A stretch of 64,000 nucleotides of DNA from Phycisphaeraceae bacterium (GCA_020639235.1 JACKHC010000001.1:1116001-1180000); one strand, 5' to 3'. Shown: positions 1 to 9,570, numbered from the stretch's first letter. The notes: generated by a model not told the origin, from the sequence alone. Program-made: numbers and translations.

Positions 1-1848
1 GCGCCGCTCCGTGTGGCATCGCGCACAGTCATTGACAATCCCGACCGCGAACTGCCCCGCATGCACATCCTCGTGGCACGAAACGCAGTCACCCGAAGTC
101 CGCGCGAATCGATCCACCGCATTCACTCCGCGCGCCGCCCCGTGGCAATCCACGCACGAGGCGCCAGCATGCGCCCCGACCAGCGCATACCCGGTCCAAC
201 GCTCGTGCATGTCGCCGGCCCACAACACATCCGAGAATGAGCCCGTGCCATGGCACCGTGCGCACCCACGCACGCCGTTGACAACGACGGGAAGCCCCGG
301 TCGATCAAACGAGCCCTTGTGCACATCCTCATGGCACGAAGCGCACTCGTGCGAGACACCCACGAACCGATGCACACCGGCCTCGTCCGCGCCGTGGCAC
401 GATCGACACGCGACCGCCTGGTGCGATCTCGTCAGCGGGAATGCCGTGCGCTGATGGTCGTCGAGCGTGAATCGGGTCGCATCGAACCGCTTCGTGCCAT
501 GGCAATCCGTGCAAAGACGCAGCCCGCCATCCGCCGAAACAAACTGACCGCCGTGTGGGTCGCTATGACACGAGGCGCAATCCGTCGCCGTCCCCGCAAA
601 GCGCACAACACCAGCAACCTCATGGTGACAGTCCGCGCACGCAACCCCGGCGTGCCCGTCCACCAACGCAAAGCCAGTCCGCGCGTGCATCGCCGCATCG
701 AAGCGGCTCGGTTCAAAGTGCAGCGGATCGTGGCAATCCAGGCACGATGCGATCCGATCCGCCGTGTCGAACTGCCCCGCGTGCGGGTCCTCGTGGCACG
801 ATCGGCACGCATCGGCGGACCGGCCGGGGAAAAACGCCTCGAATGATGAGCGCACCACCGACGCATCCGCGATCCGGCTGCGCGCCCCGATCGACTCGTG
901 GCAATCCTCGCATTGTTGCGTGTCGTGCGGCGGATCGAGCACAAACCCGGTCGCGCCGTGTTGCTCCCGCGTCATCGTGGCATCAGGAAACAGGAAGTCC
1001 GCGTGCTCCACCCGGTGGCACACGGCGCAGGTCGCCCGCGCATCCAAGCGCTCCCACGCGCCGATCCCGACGAGGAACGCCTCGTCGTGCGGCGAGCCGT
1101 GACAATCCACGCACCCCCGAACCGAGCCCGAAGGCGGCGCATCCATCAAGTGCGAAATCGCGCTCGCCGTCCCGTCCTCGTGGCATGCCTTGCACGACAG
1201 GCCCGCGTGCGAATCGATCAGCGGGAAACTGTCCGTATGTGCAAACGCCGCGGCCGTGTCGAACGCCTCAGATTGACCATGGCACGATGCGCAGTCTTGA
1301 CCGTACGCGCCCCCGTGCGAGTCCTCGTGGCACGACTCGCACGCCTGCGATAGACCCAGATACCGGCTCTGCCCCTCGAGGAGGATCAGCGACTCCGCGT
1401 GCGCATGGCACGATCGGCAACTCAACGAGTCATGGCGGCCTTCCAGGCCGAAGCCCGGGATCTCCGCGTGGTCATACGACCCCCGGTCCGCCACGCCCGC
1501 AGCCCGAAAGGTCTCCAGAGACACCAACTCGATCACCCCGCCCGAATGCTCAAGGTGACACACCTGGCACGAGTCGGGCGCGACGCGCGAGTCCATCGCG
1601 CCATGGAAGCCCGACCCGTGATCAATCTGGCCCCGAATCTCGCCGTGACATTCAATGCATGCGTCGGCCATGGACCGCGTCTCATCGCCGTGGCACACAG
1701 CGCACCCCTTCGACCCCTTCAACTCAACGATCCGCGCGTGCGTCGGGTGCAAACCGCCGGGCGAGGTCAGCCGACCAAACTCCCAGTACGCCACACCCGC
1801 CACAATCACGAGCGACAGACCGCCAATCGCGATGTTGGTGCGCTTCAT
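1..1848 (-). CDS. Multiheme c-type cytochrome, at least 21 hemes (partial, runs off left edge)
   Basis: This reading frame starts at ATG 1848 and stays open to base 1, so 616 residues are visible and the C-terminus is missing. An N-terminal hydrophobic segment (about residues 5-22) acts as signal peptide or anchor. Reading the minus strand by eye I count 21 CXXCH heme-binding motifs, including CAVCH, CIECH, CQVCH, CRSCH, CASCH and one CADCHH. They recur in a module with CXXCHxDxHxGxF followed by further CXXCH pairs, as in cytochrome c3-type multiheme proteins. Its ATG overlaps the stop of the upstream oxidoreductase fusion (ATGA), which implies translational coupling. The probable role is periplasmic or surface electron transfer. 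Donor and acceptor are inferred from context only. Confidence 0.9.
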   Translation of the reverse strand, partial: MKRTNIAIGGLSLVIVAGVAYWEFGRLTSPGGLHPTHARIVELKGSKGCAVCHGDETRSMADACIECHGEIRGQIDHGSGFHGAMDSRVAPDSCQVCHLEHSGGVIELVSLETFRAAGVADRGSYDHAEIPGFGLEGRHDSLSCRSCHAHAESLILLEGQSRYLGLSQACESCHEDSHGGAYGQDCASCHGQSEAFDTAAAFAHTDSFPLIDSHAGLSCKACHEDGTASAISHLMDAPPSGSVRGCVDCHGSPHDEAFLVGIGAWERLDARATCAVCHRVEHADFLFPDATMTREQHGATGFVLDPPHDTQQCEDCHESIGARSRIADASVVRSSFEAFFPGRSADACRSCHEDPHAGQFDTADRIASCLDCHDPLHFEPSRFDAAMHARTGFALVDGHAGVACADCHHEVAGVVRFAGTATDCASCHSDPHGGQFVSADGGLRLCTDCHGTKRFDATRFTLDDHQRTAFPLTRSHQAVACRSCHGADEAGVHRFVGVSHECASCHEDVHKGSFDRPGLPVVVNGVRGCARCHGTGSFSDVLWAGDMHERWTGYALVGAHAGASCVDCHGAARGVNAVDRFARTSGDCVSCHEDVHAGQFAVGIVNDCARCHTERR

Positions 1849-4223
1849 GGCGACACCCCCCGCGTATCACCACCCAACGAGGCCGTCGCCACCGCCCGGT
1901 GCGCCTTCCATCGAAGATCCGCGTACCGCAGCGCCGTCGCCACATGCGCAACCGTCAGCAACACCATCAAGAGCGCCAGCCAACGATGGAAGTACCGCCA
2001 GGAAGACAGCAACGCCCGCAACTCCTCGTAGTGCGTCACCATCAGACTCAGCCGATACGCCCGCCTCGCGATCAGAGTCACATCCCGGATCTCGTCTCCC
2101 GGGATATCCCCGGTACGACCCTGCGCCCGAAGCCGGCGCAGCGTCCGCGACAGCCGGACCTGGCCCGAGATCAGGGCGCCGACTCTCGCGAGCAGCCCCG
2201 GACGCCACCGGCCCGCGTGAATCAGATGATCGATCTCCCGACGGACCTCCTCGCCGTACCCACGCCCCGCCTCGTCCCACGCGGACGACATCGATACGAG
2301 CCGCGTGCGAACCTCGTCCAGGTCCACCTCACGCCCGTTTGCGGCCCGGGGAATGAACGCATAGATGTACCGCCCGATCGCGCCCGTTACTACGACAATG
2401 ATCAGCGCGACCAAGGCATGCCCGCCCACGACATTCCGCAGCGCAAACCCGCAGTGCACCAGCACGCAGAGCAGTGACGACACGCCCGTGAATACATGCG
2501 CATTCATCCAGCCCCGGAGCGTCCCCGGGAGCCAACGCCCCCAACGGACCGAGCGCTTGACCAGATAAGTCAGATTGAACACGAAGAACGACACCGCCAA
2601 CACGCCGAACATCAATCCGATCGGGCCGGACGGCCGCAGCATGTGATGGCTCGCAAGCGATGGCCGAATCAGCAGCGGCGCACCGTAGTACCCGCTGTGA
2701 ATCACCGCCCAGAAGAGCACGAGAGCCGTGCCGATGAGCAACGCGATCTGCGCATACAAAAAGCCACGCGAGTCATTCGCCAGCGCCGTGCTTTCCGGGC
2801 GGTCGTCAGGATCAAACGACACACCACCCGACTGAAGCAACTGGAACGGCGGCACCCCGCCCGCAAACACAAAGACCTCGTCATTCGCCAGCCGCTCGGT
2901 CTTCGCCGAACCATTCTGACCTACGCGAAGATGCACAACGCCTGGCCCGATCGACTCGACCTCACTCTCGTACACCACACGCAACCGACCCCCACCGATC
3001 GCTTCTGCCAGTTGCCGTTCGTTCCGCGCCTTCAGCCGAAAGAACGCGTGCTTGCGATACGAGAGCGTCACATGATTGCCCGGCTGCTCCGCCAGGCCCA
3101 CCGCCGCCTCGATCGCACTGTCGCCGCCCCCGACCACGAGAATCTGGCGATCTCGGTACGACTCCGCATCCAGTAGCGAGTACGCAACCTTTGGCAGGTC
3201 CTCGCCCGGCACGCCGAGTTTCCTGGGCGTCCCCCGCCGCCCGAGCGCCAGGCACACATGCCGCGCCAGAATCTCACCGGATGAGGTATTCACAACGAAC
3301 AAGCCGTCATCACGCCGAGCAAAGCCCATCATCTGAACGCCGGTCCGGATGTTCAGACCGTGATCACGCGCCAGGCCCTCCCAGATTCCGATCAGTTCTT
3401 CTTTCTGATACGTGGACTTGTCCATCCGCCCGTAGAGAGGCAACTCCACCGGCTGCGTCATCACCAGTTTCCGGCGCGGGTACGACGCCACCGTCCCGCC
3501 GATGTTCTCGCTCTGCTCGATCGTCAGGTACGCAACCCCCAACTCCTTCGCGCGGAGCGAGCACGCGACGCCCGCCGGCCCCGCGCCAACGATCAGCAAC
3601 TCATGGACCGTCTCCCCTCGCGGCGCCGACGCCGGCCCCATGGCCGTGCGCCGACGCGAGACCGCGTCCGCAACCGTCACGCCATGACTCACGGCCGTCC
3701 GCACCAGGGCGAACCCGCTCAACTCTCCCGCCAGGAACAACCCCGGCACATTCACCGCCTCAAGATCCTCATGCACCGCCGGAAGGTCACGCCGGTCCGA
3801 CAAATCCCCAAGCGTCAGCGCGATCGCGGCCGTCGGGCACGCATCGGCGCACCGCCCGTGCCCGACGCACCGCGCGCCGTGCACGATCACCGCCTGCCCG
3901 TGCATCAGACCCAGCACGCCCTCTTCCGGGCACGCCCGAACGCAAGCGCCACACCCGATGCACTGCGAAAGGTCAATCTCCGGATGCTGCAGCCGCGCCC
4001 TGTCGCTCCCACGCTCCTTCGCTTCCAGTCGCTCCAGATGCCGCCGCGCATACGCGCGCACCTCCCCACGCCTCCGCAGCACCGCGAGGATCGTGAGAAG
4101 CACCACCAGCATCGGTGCGAGCGCGAGTGCCCAGTTCAACGCGTCAAGTCCTCTCACCCCACCAGAACATCCGTAGGAAACCAGAATGACCGGTCGGCGT
4201 GTCCCCGACCCCCGATCATTCAT
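1845..4223 (-). CDS. Membrane-bound ferredoxin / FAD-NAD(P) oxidoreductase / cytochrome b-like fusion
   Basis: The 792-residue protein has four parts in order. There is a transmembrane helix (about 30-50), then a ferredoxin-like module with CIGCGACVRACP near 88 and CVGHGRCADACP near 119. Next is a two-dinucleotide-binding-domain flavoprotein resembling thioredoxin reductase/YpdA, with GAGPAG near 213 and GGGDSA near 365. Last is a helical membrane region (about 490-770) with histidines near 576, 590, 746 and 760 that could bind b-type heme. No CXXC dithiol of thioredoxin reductase is seen. The second Fe-S motif has His where a Cys is usual. It probably passes electrons from NAD(P)H or ferredoxin to the coupled multiheme cytochrome. 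The start is uncertain: a TTG about 30 codons downstream, just before the first helix, has a GAGAGG upstream. Confidence 0.85.
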   Translation of the reverse strand: MNDRGSGTRRPVILVSYGCSGGVRGLDALNWALALAPMLVVLLTILAVLRRRGEVRAYARRHLERLEAKERGSDRARLQHPEIDLSQCIGCGACVRACPEEGVLGLMHGQAVIVHGARCVGHGRCADACPTAAIALTLGDLSDRRDLPAVHEDLEAVNVPGLFLAGELSGFALVRTAVSHGVTVADAVSRRRTAMGPASAPRGETVHELLIVGAGPAGVACSLRAKELGVAYLTIEQSENIGGTVASYPRRKLVMTQPVELPLYGRMDKSTYQKEELIGIWEGLARDHGLNIRTGVQMMGFARRDDGLFVVNTSSGEILARHVCLALGRRGTPRKLGVPGEDLPKVAYSLLDAESYRDRQILVVGGGDSAIEAAVGLAEQPGNHVTLSYRKHAFFRLKARNERQLAEAIGGGRLRVVYESEVESIGPGVVHLRVGQNGSAKTERLANDEVFVFAGGVPPFQLLQSGGVSFDPDDRPESTALANDSRGFLYAQIALLIGTALVLFWAVIHSGYYGAPLLIRPSLASHHMLRPSGPIGLMFGVLAVSFFVFNLTYLVKRSVRWGRWLPGTLRGWMNAHVFTGVSSLLCVLVHCGFALRNVVGGHALVALIIVVVTGAIGRYIYAFIPRAANGREVDLDEVRTRLVSMSSAWDEAGRGYGEEVRREIDHLIHAGRWRPGLLARVGALISGQVRLSRTLRRLRAQGRTGDIPGDEIRDVTLIARRAYRLSLMVTHYEELRALLSSWRYFHRWLALLMVLLTVAHVATALRYADLRWKAHRAVATASLGGDTRGVSP

Positions 4224-4416
4224 CGGCCACCGAGCGCGCCGGAATCACGCGCCCGTATGCGACCGTGAAATTTCGACCGGGGACCACGAGACGCCCGAGA
4301 AAATAACATGTAAGTTGTTGGACGCAATGAACTTTTATCCCAACATAACGGTTGTGCGTGACAAGACGATGCAGGTCGCATCATCGCTAACGCGCACACG
4401 CTCGGGCACGCACCAC

Positions 4417-5613
4417 ATGACACAGCACGCCGCAAGAACATCTCGATTTCGGCTTGTTTTGCAGCCAATTTGCATCATTTCAGCCTGCGCGCTCGCATCA
4501 TGCGACGACGCGAAAGAAGTGCGCGTTTATCGTGCACCCAAGGACACGATGACGAGCGTCAACGCGCGAAACCAGCCGGCGAGTGCGCGTAATGCGCCGC
4601 GCAACGGCGCATTACAACCGCCATCATTACAAACCGAACCGATGCGCGCCGCGACGAACGCAGGCATGTCAGACGAACTCACCTGGGTGCTCTCCGAAGG
4701 ATGGAGTGAAGTGGCCGAAAGCAGCCCTATGCGACTCGCCACGCTCCGCACCAATCGCAACGGCGCTACCAACGATGTCACCGTCACAAAGCTCGCCGGC
4801 CGCGCCGGCTCCCTGCTCGCCAATGTCAACCGGTGGCGGAACCAACTCGGGCTCCCCCCGATCGATGACGCCGCGCTCGCCGAGACCGTCCACCCGCTCG
4901 AACGCGGCGCCATGCCCGCCACCGTCGTCGATATCGAGGCCCCAGAAACTGCCGATGCGCCGCCCCAGCGCATGATCGCCTGCTTCTTCGAGCACGCGGG
5001 CGCCTCCTGGTTCTTCAAGATCACAGGGGACAAGCGCGATGTCGACGCGCTCGAGAGCGAGTTCATGGGCATCTGCCGTTCCGTTCATCCCAAGCCACGC
5101 CCCGCCGCGCAGGGGTCGGAGCCCTTCAACGGCACGGATATGTCGGCGCCGAACGCCGAACTCCCGCCCGCGCTCACCGCCCCGCAAAGCGCCGGCCCGC
5201 TCACCTTCCGGGTGCCCCCCGGTTGGACGCAGGACCCCGAACCGCGCGTCGCCCGTGTCGCGACGATCCTCATCGACGAGACGCCCGGGGCCGAAATGGC
5301 CATCTCCCGTTTCGCCGGTGATGTCGGCGGCGAACTCGCCAATGTCAACCGCTGGCGCCGCCAACTGGGCCTCCCGCCCGCCGCCACGCTAGCGGATGAA
5401 AGCGTCACCAATGTCAACATCGCCGGGCATCCCGCTCGCCTCTACCGATTCGCCGCGTCATCCGCCTCGCCCGATGCGCAGGGGATGATCGTTGCCCTCA
5501 TGCCCCACACAAACGAAACATGGTTCTTCAAACTGACAGGACGCGTCACCGACATCGACGCGAACCGGGAGAACCTCGAAGCCTTCCTGCAGTCCGTGAG
5601 TTTCACGCCATGA
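4417..5613 (+). CDS. Two-repeat lipoprotein linked to cytochrome c biogenesis genes
   Basis: The start at ATG 4417 was chosen because it gives a clean lipoprotein signal: a basic N-terminus, a hydrophobic stretch and lipobox LASC with Cys at residue 29. The frame is open further upstream, but that part is not signal-like. The mature 398-residue precursor contains two copies of one domain. Each has a hydrophobic strand with GW (SEGWSEV, PPGWTQD), then the near-identical block LANVNRWRxQLGLPP, then WFFKxTG. I do not know an established function for this domain. The gene overlaps resB by ATGA and is divergent from the cytochrome operon, so a role in cytochrome assembly or quality control is inferred from position only. 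Confidence 0.8.
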   Translation: MTQHAARTSRFRLVLQPICIISACALASCDDAKEVRVYRAPKDTMTSVNARNQPASARNAPRNGALQPPSLQTEPMRAATNAGMSDELTWVLSEGWSEVAESSPMRLATLRTNRNGATNDVTVTKLAGRAGSLLANVNRWRNQLGLPPIDDAALAETVHPLERGAMPATVVDIEAPETADAPPQRMIACFFEHAGASWFFKITGDKRDVDALESEFMGICRSVHPKPRPAAQGSEPFNGTDMSAPNAELPPALTAPQSAGPLTFRVPPGWTQDPEPRVARVATILIDETPGAEMAISRFAGDVGGELANVNRWRRQLGLPPAATLADESVTNVNIAGHPARLYRFAASSASPDAQGMIVALMPHTNETWFFKLTGRVTDIDANRENLEAFLQSVSFTP

Positions 5614-7055
5614 CATCACCGACCAGGCCCACACCCGATCGTCCACAGTCCGCGATCCGCCGCATCATCGCGCCGCTCGCATCCCTCAAACTGACGGTCC
5701 TCCTCATCGCGCTCTCCATCATCCTCGTATTCACCGGCACACTCGCGCAGCGCCATCAGGGAATCTGGGATGTCCTCCATACATACTTCCGAGCGCCCAT
5801 CGTCTTCATCCCGCTCGACATCTTCCTCTCCGAGCGGAGCGAGCGATCGTTCGCCGTCCCGTTCCCCGGCGGATACACCATCGGCCTCCTCATGCTCCTC
5901 AATCTGATCGCCGCACACGCGCTCCGCTTCCGGGTGAAAGCACGCGGCAGGAGACTCCTCACCGGCGCGACACTCGTCGCGGTCGGTGTCCTTTCGATCT
6001 TCTGGTTCCACTCGGGCCCCCTCCCCGCGCGCATCCTCTCCGACGCGGGCGGATACGCCGGAGTCCTCCCCCTCATGCTCGTCGGCGCCCTTTTCTATGC
6101 GCCCCTCGTCGCAGGATGCGCGCTCACATTCGCCCGACGCGCGGGAATCGTCCTCATTCACGCCTCGCTCATGCTCCTCCTCGCGGGAGAGGGTGTCACC
6201 GCCGCAACCGCCCTCGAAACACAGATGCCCATCTATGTCGGCGCAACCTCCAACTGGTCGCAGGACATCCGAGAAGTCGAACTCGTGCTCATCGATCCGT
6301 CCTCCCCCGAGTCCGACCTCACGATCGCAATCTCACAGTCCGCGCTCCAGCGCGCCGCATCGTCGGGCGAACTCATCGCCAACCCCGCCATGCCCGTCGC
6401 CATCCTCGTCGATCGATACTTCCCCAACTCCGACATCCGACCGCTCTCACCCGGCGAACAGCCATCCGCCACAGCCGGATTCGGCGTCAATGTCGCCGCC
6501 GTCGGGCTACCCAGGGTCACCGGTGTCGATCGCAACCGATCCATCAATGTGCCCGCTGCAATCGTCACGCTCCTACGCGAAGGCCTCCCCATCGGCACCT
6601 ACCTCGTCTCGCCGCATCTCCAACTCGCAAGTTTCATCCCCGCCGAGCAGGAAGTACGCATCGCCGACCGACCCTACCGGCTCGCCATGCGCTTCCGCCG
6701 ATTCCACAAGCCCTACTCCATGCGCCTCGACGCATTCCATCACGATCTCTACCCCGCCACCAATATCCCCAAGAACTTCTCGTCGGACATCCACATCTCC
6801 GACCCCGCGCGCAGCATCGATCATGAAGTAAAAATCAAAATGAACAATCCCCTCCGTTTCGAGGGCGAGACATTCTTCCAGTCCGGCTACATACCCGCCA
6901 ATCACCCCGGCGAGCCGGACCTCGGCACCGTGCTGTCCGTCGTCAAGAACCCGGGCTGGACGATCCCCTACATCGCCTGCGCAGCCGGGCTGATCGGCCT
7001 CGTCTACCAGTTCGGCGCATCCCTCATCCGCTTCCTGCGGAGGTCAACGCCATGA
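5610..7055 (+). CDS. resB: ResB/Ccs1-like cytochrome c biogenesis protein
   Basis: This 481-residue membrane protein starts at ATG 5610, overlapping the lipoprotein stop (ATGA). The N-terminal LASLKLTVLLIALSII helix is typical of ResB. It is followed by several more membrane segments, a large periplasmic domain (about 220-445) and a final helix after VVKNPGW, a pattern shared with ResB C-termini. In system II, ResB and CcsA form the heme export and cytochrome c synthetase complex that attaches heme to CXXCH motifs. It is coupled to ccsA by a second ATGA overlap at 7052. It lies divergent from a gene demanding at least 21 heme attachments, which fits its role. Confidence 0.85.
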   Translation: MTSPTRPTPDRPQSAIRRIIAPLASLKLTVLLIALSIILVFTGTLAQRHQGIWDVLHTYFRAPIVFIPLDIFLSERSERSFAVPFPGGYTIGLLMLLNLIAAHALRFRVKARGRRLLTGATLVAVGVLSIFWFHSGPLPARILSDAGGYAGVLPLMLVGALFYAPLVAGCALTFARRAGIVLIHASLMLLLAGEGVTAATALETQMPIYVGATSNWSQDIREVELVLIDPSSPESDLTIAISQSALQRAASSGELIANPAMPVAILVDRYFPNSDIRPLSPGEQPSATAGFGVNVAAVGLPRVTGVDRNRSINVPAAIVTLLREGLPIGTYLVSPHLQLASFIPAEQEVRIADRPYRLAMRFRRFHKPYSMRLDAFHHDLYPATNIPKNFSSDIHISDPARSIDHEVKIKMNNPLRFEGETFFQSGYIPANHPGEPDLGTVLSVVKNPGWTIPYIACAAGLIGLVYQFGASLIRFLRRSTP

Positions 7056-8869
7056 ACGATCGACTGCGCAAACTCGCGCTCCCCATCATCGCGGCGCTGC
7101 TCGCAACCGCGTACTTCATCACGCCGATCGTCGCACGCCCCAATACAGGCCCCGATACCGACGCATTCGGCGAACTCCCCGCGTCACACGCGGGCCGATA
7201 CCTCCCGCTCGACTCCATCGCGCGCACCGCACTCCTCTCGATCAGCGGGCGCCAGACCGTCCGGTCAGGGGGCGACCGACTCGACGCCACCACCTGGTTT
7301 CTAGAACTCATCGCAAGACCCGACGCGGCTTCGGAACTCGAGATCTTCCGCGTCGATCACCCCGAACTCCGCGCGACGCTCGCCCTCTCCAACGACTCGC
7401 AGCGCCGATTCTCCTTCAGCCAGGTCATGCAGGGCCGAGAGGAACTCCAGCGCCAGGTGCAACTCACGCAGATGGTCCCAAGCGAAGACCGCTCCCTCTT
7501 TCAGCGCCGCGTCATGCAGTTGTCCGATCAGGTAACCCTTTACCAGACGCTCGGCTCAATGCTCGATGTCCATCCAATCCCCTCCGCGCAACCCGGGCAG
7601 GAATGGATGACCCTCTCCATGCGCCAATCCAGCGCGCCCAATGCCGCCCAGAAGGCCATCGCCGCCGGGTACGCCGCCGCGTTCGAGGCCTATCAGAGCC
7701 ACGACATCCGCGGCTTCAACCGTGTCGTCGCCGACCTCCGCGCCGCCGTCGCCGCAGAGTCGCCGCCCATCGCGCGCCGCGCCGCAGACGAAGCACGCTT
7801 TAATCGCGCCAATGTGTTCCAGCGCTCCATCGTCCTCTACCTCACGGTCTCGCTCATGCTCGCCGTCTCTTGGCTCCGGTGGCGCCCGCCCCTCATGAGC
7901 GCCGCGACCGCCATCCTCCTCGTAGTATGGACCGCGCACACGATCGGCATCATCGCCCGCATCTACCTCTCGGGACGACCACCCGTCACAAACCTCTACT
8001 CATCCGCGCTCTTCATCGGATGGGGCATGGCTCTCCTCGGGCTCGGAGTCGAATACTTCTACCGCTCCGGGTCCGGGCTCTTCGTCGGCGCGGTCTCCGG
8101 CTTCCTCACCCTCATGGTCGCGCGCGGCCTGTCCTCGAGCGGCGACACCATGGCCGTGCTCCAGGCCGTCCTCGACACCAACTTCTGGCTCGCCACACAT
8201 GTCATCGTCATCACGCTCGGCTACGCCGCCACCTACCTCGCGGGACTCCTCGGCGCACTCTTCATCATCCGAGGCACCGCGACCAAGTCACTGTCGCCGC
8301 AAGAGTCAAAGCGACTCGCGCAGATGATCTACGGCATCGTCTGCTTCGCCACACTCTTCTCCTTCGTCGGAACCATCCTCGGAGGCATCTGGGCCGATCA
8401 ATCATGGGGGCGATTCTGGGGATGGGACCCCAAAGAAAACGGCGCGCTCATCATCGTCCTCTGGAATGCACTCATCCTCCACGCACGCTGGGGTGGCATG
8501 GCCCGCGCACGCGGAATCGCCGTGCTCGCCGTCGCCGGCAACATCATCACCAGCTGGTCATGGTTCGGCGTCAACATGCTCGGACGCGGGCTCCACTCCT
8601 ACGGCTTCATCGACTCCGCCGCATTCTGGCTCATCGTCTTCGTCGCAACCCAACTCGCGCTCATCGCGCTCGGATCATGGCCACTCCGCCTCTGGCGCAG
8701 CGGACCCGCCCCCCACGACCTAACCGACAACAGCCGCAAGGTTCCTCAGCGGCCGCTGCGGGCGGCAACCCGAAACGGAATCGTGTCGCCGCTCTCGAGC
8801 GACTCCTCGATCTCGTCGCTCCACTCCGCCAGGTACGTCAGTGTCACCCAGTCCGAGCCGGGATCGTGA
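7052..8869 (+). CDS. ccsA: CcsA/CcmF-type heme handling protein
   Basis: The 605-residue product has an N-terminal membrane anchor, an unusual long soluble region (about 25-255), and then a multi-helix domain carrying the tryptophan-rich WGRFWGWDPKENGALI motif near residue 450. That motif defines the CcmC/CcsA heme-handling family. A histidine in the ATHVIVITLGYAA helix and another near the motif are candidate heme ligands. It works with ResB to ligate heme to apocytochromes. The last roughly 40 codons run antisense across the 3' end of the convergent phosphatase gene and read as low-complexity Ser-rich sequence. The extreme C-terminus is therefore probably a non-conserved read-through. Confidence 0.88.
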   Translation: MNDRLRKLALPIIAALLATAYFITPIVARPNTGPDTDAFGELPASHAGRYLPLDSIARTALLSISGRQTVRSGGDRLDATTWFLELIARPDAASELEIFRVDHPELRATLALSNDSQRRFSFSQVMQGREELQRQVQLTQMVPSEDRSLFQRRVMQLSDQVTLYQTLGSMLDVHPIPSAQPGQEWMTLSMRQSSAPNAAQKAIAAGYAAAFEAYQSHDIRGFNRVVADLRAAVAAESPPIARRAADEARFNRANVFQRSIVLYLTVSLMLAVSWLRWRPPLMSAATAILLVVWTAHTIGIIARIYLSGRPPVTNLYSSALFIGWGMALLGLGVEYFYRSGSGLFVGAVSGFLTLMVARGLSSSGDTMAVLQAVLDTNFWLATHVIVITLGYAATYLAGLLGALFIIRGTATKSLSPQESKRLAQMIYGIVCFATLFSFVGTILGGIWADQSWGRFWGWDPKENGALIIVLWNALILHARWGGMARARGIAVLAVAGNIITSWSWFGVNMLGRGLHSYGFIDSAAFWLIVFVATQLALIALGSWPLRLWRSGPAPHDLTDNSRKVPQRPLRAATRNGIVSPLSSDSSISSLHSARYVSVTQSEPGS

Positions 8870-9390
8870 CCGTATGTCATCGCCTCGCGGTACGCATCCC
8901 CGAATCCGATCCCCTCAATAATGTGCCGGTACAGCATCGCGCACGCGCCCGTCCGATTCGTTCCCGCCGCGCAATGAATCAACACAGGCTGCGCGTTACG
9001 ATCCGTCATGACGCGAAGCGCGTCAACATACATGTTCGGATCACCCGTCCCGTCACCGCGCAGACGCAGCACGACGCGGCGCACGCCGAGCCCTTCCGCG
9101 ACCGAACTCTCAAGCGACTCCTCCGCCGAGCCCGGCTCATAGGCCCCAAGATCAACAATTGTCCGAATGTGCCGTTCTTCGATCACACGCCGCAGTGCGG
9201 CCACACCCATCCGACCGGACCGATACAACGTGCCCTCCTCGATCACACCGAAGTTCCGCGCCCCCGGCTCACGAACAATCGCTAGCACACCAACCAACAC
9301 GACCACAACAATTGACAGCACGCGCACCCGAATCCCAGCGCTCAGCAGTCTCCCGCTCGCACTTCTCGCAATCGATGATCCGTGGTCCAT
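8746..9390 (-). CDS. Dual-specificity-type protein tyrosine phosphatase, membrane-anchored
   Basis: The signature HCAAGTNRTG (HCX5R followed by TG) identifies a cysteine-dependent phosphatase of the DSP/PTP class. The N-terminal part includes a hydrophobic helix VLSIVVVVLVGVLAIV, and the sequence GTLYRSGRM ahead of the catalytic domain is usual in bacterial and yeast Siw14-like phosphatases. I prefer the start at ATG 9390 (214 residues), which places the helix close to the N-terminus. The frame is open to ATG 9507, but the extra 39 residues are Arg/Gly-rich and look non-coding. The substrate could be phosphotyrosine or a phosphoinositide/inositol phosphate. The gene is convergent with, and overlaps, ccsA. 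Confidence 0.8.
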   Translation of the reverse strand: MDHGSSIARSASGRLLSAGIRVRVLSIVVVVLVGVLAIVREPGARNFGVIEEGTLYRSGRMGVAALRRVIEERHIRTIVDLGAYEPGSAEESLESSVAEGLGVRRVVLRLRGDGTGDPNMYVDALRVMTDRNAQPVLIHCAAGTNRTGACAMLYRHIIEGIGFGDAYREAMTYGHDPGSDWVTLTYLAEWSDEIEESLESGDTIPFRVAARSGR

Positions 9391-9570
9391 GCCTCCGATG
9401 CCGCCCGGAAGTATCTCAGCGTCGCGCGCAACACGCCTCGGCCACGCCCCGCGCCGGGCACCAACCCGCCTCCCGTCACCAAAGTGCGACTTCTCCGATC
9501 GGCTCACGCTACGACACTACGGTCCGGGTCCTGCGCGAGTGTGACGATCGGGTGACGACCCTGTCACACG

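Noticed and set aside
1..1848. Short tandem-like GTGGCA/ATGGCA motifs on the + strand
   Set aside because: They look like a dispersed DNA repeat but are the reverse complement of the Cys-His codons of the CXXCH heme motifs.
555..2477. Long + strand open frame (640 codons)
   Set aside because: It is antisense to the multiheme cytochrome and the oxidoreductase fusion. Its product is Arg/Pro/Ser-rich with no domain, as expected for shadow frames in GC-rich DNA.
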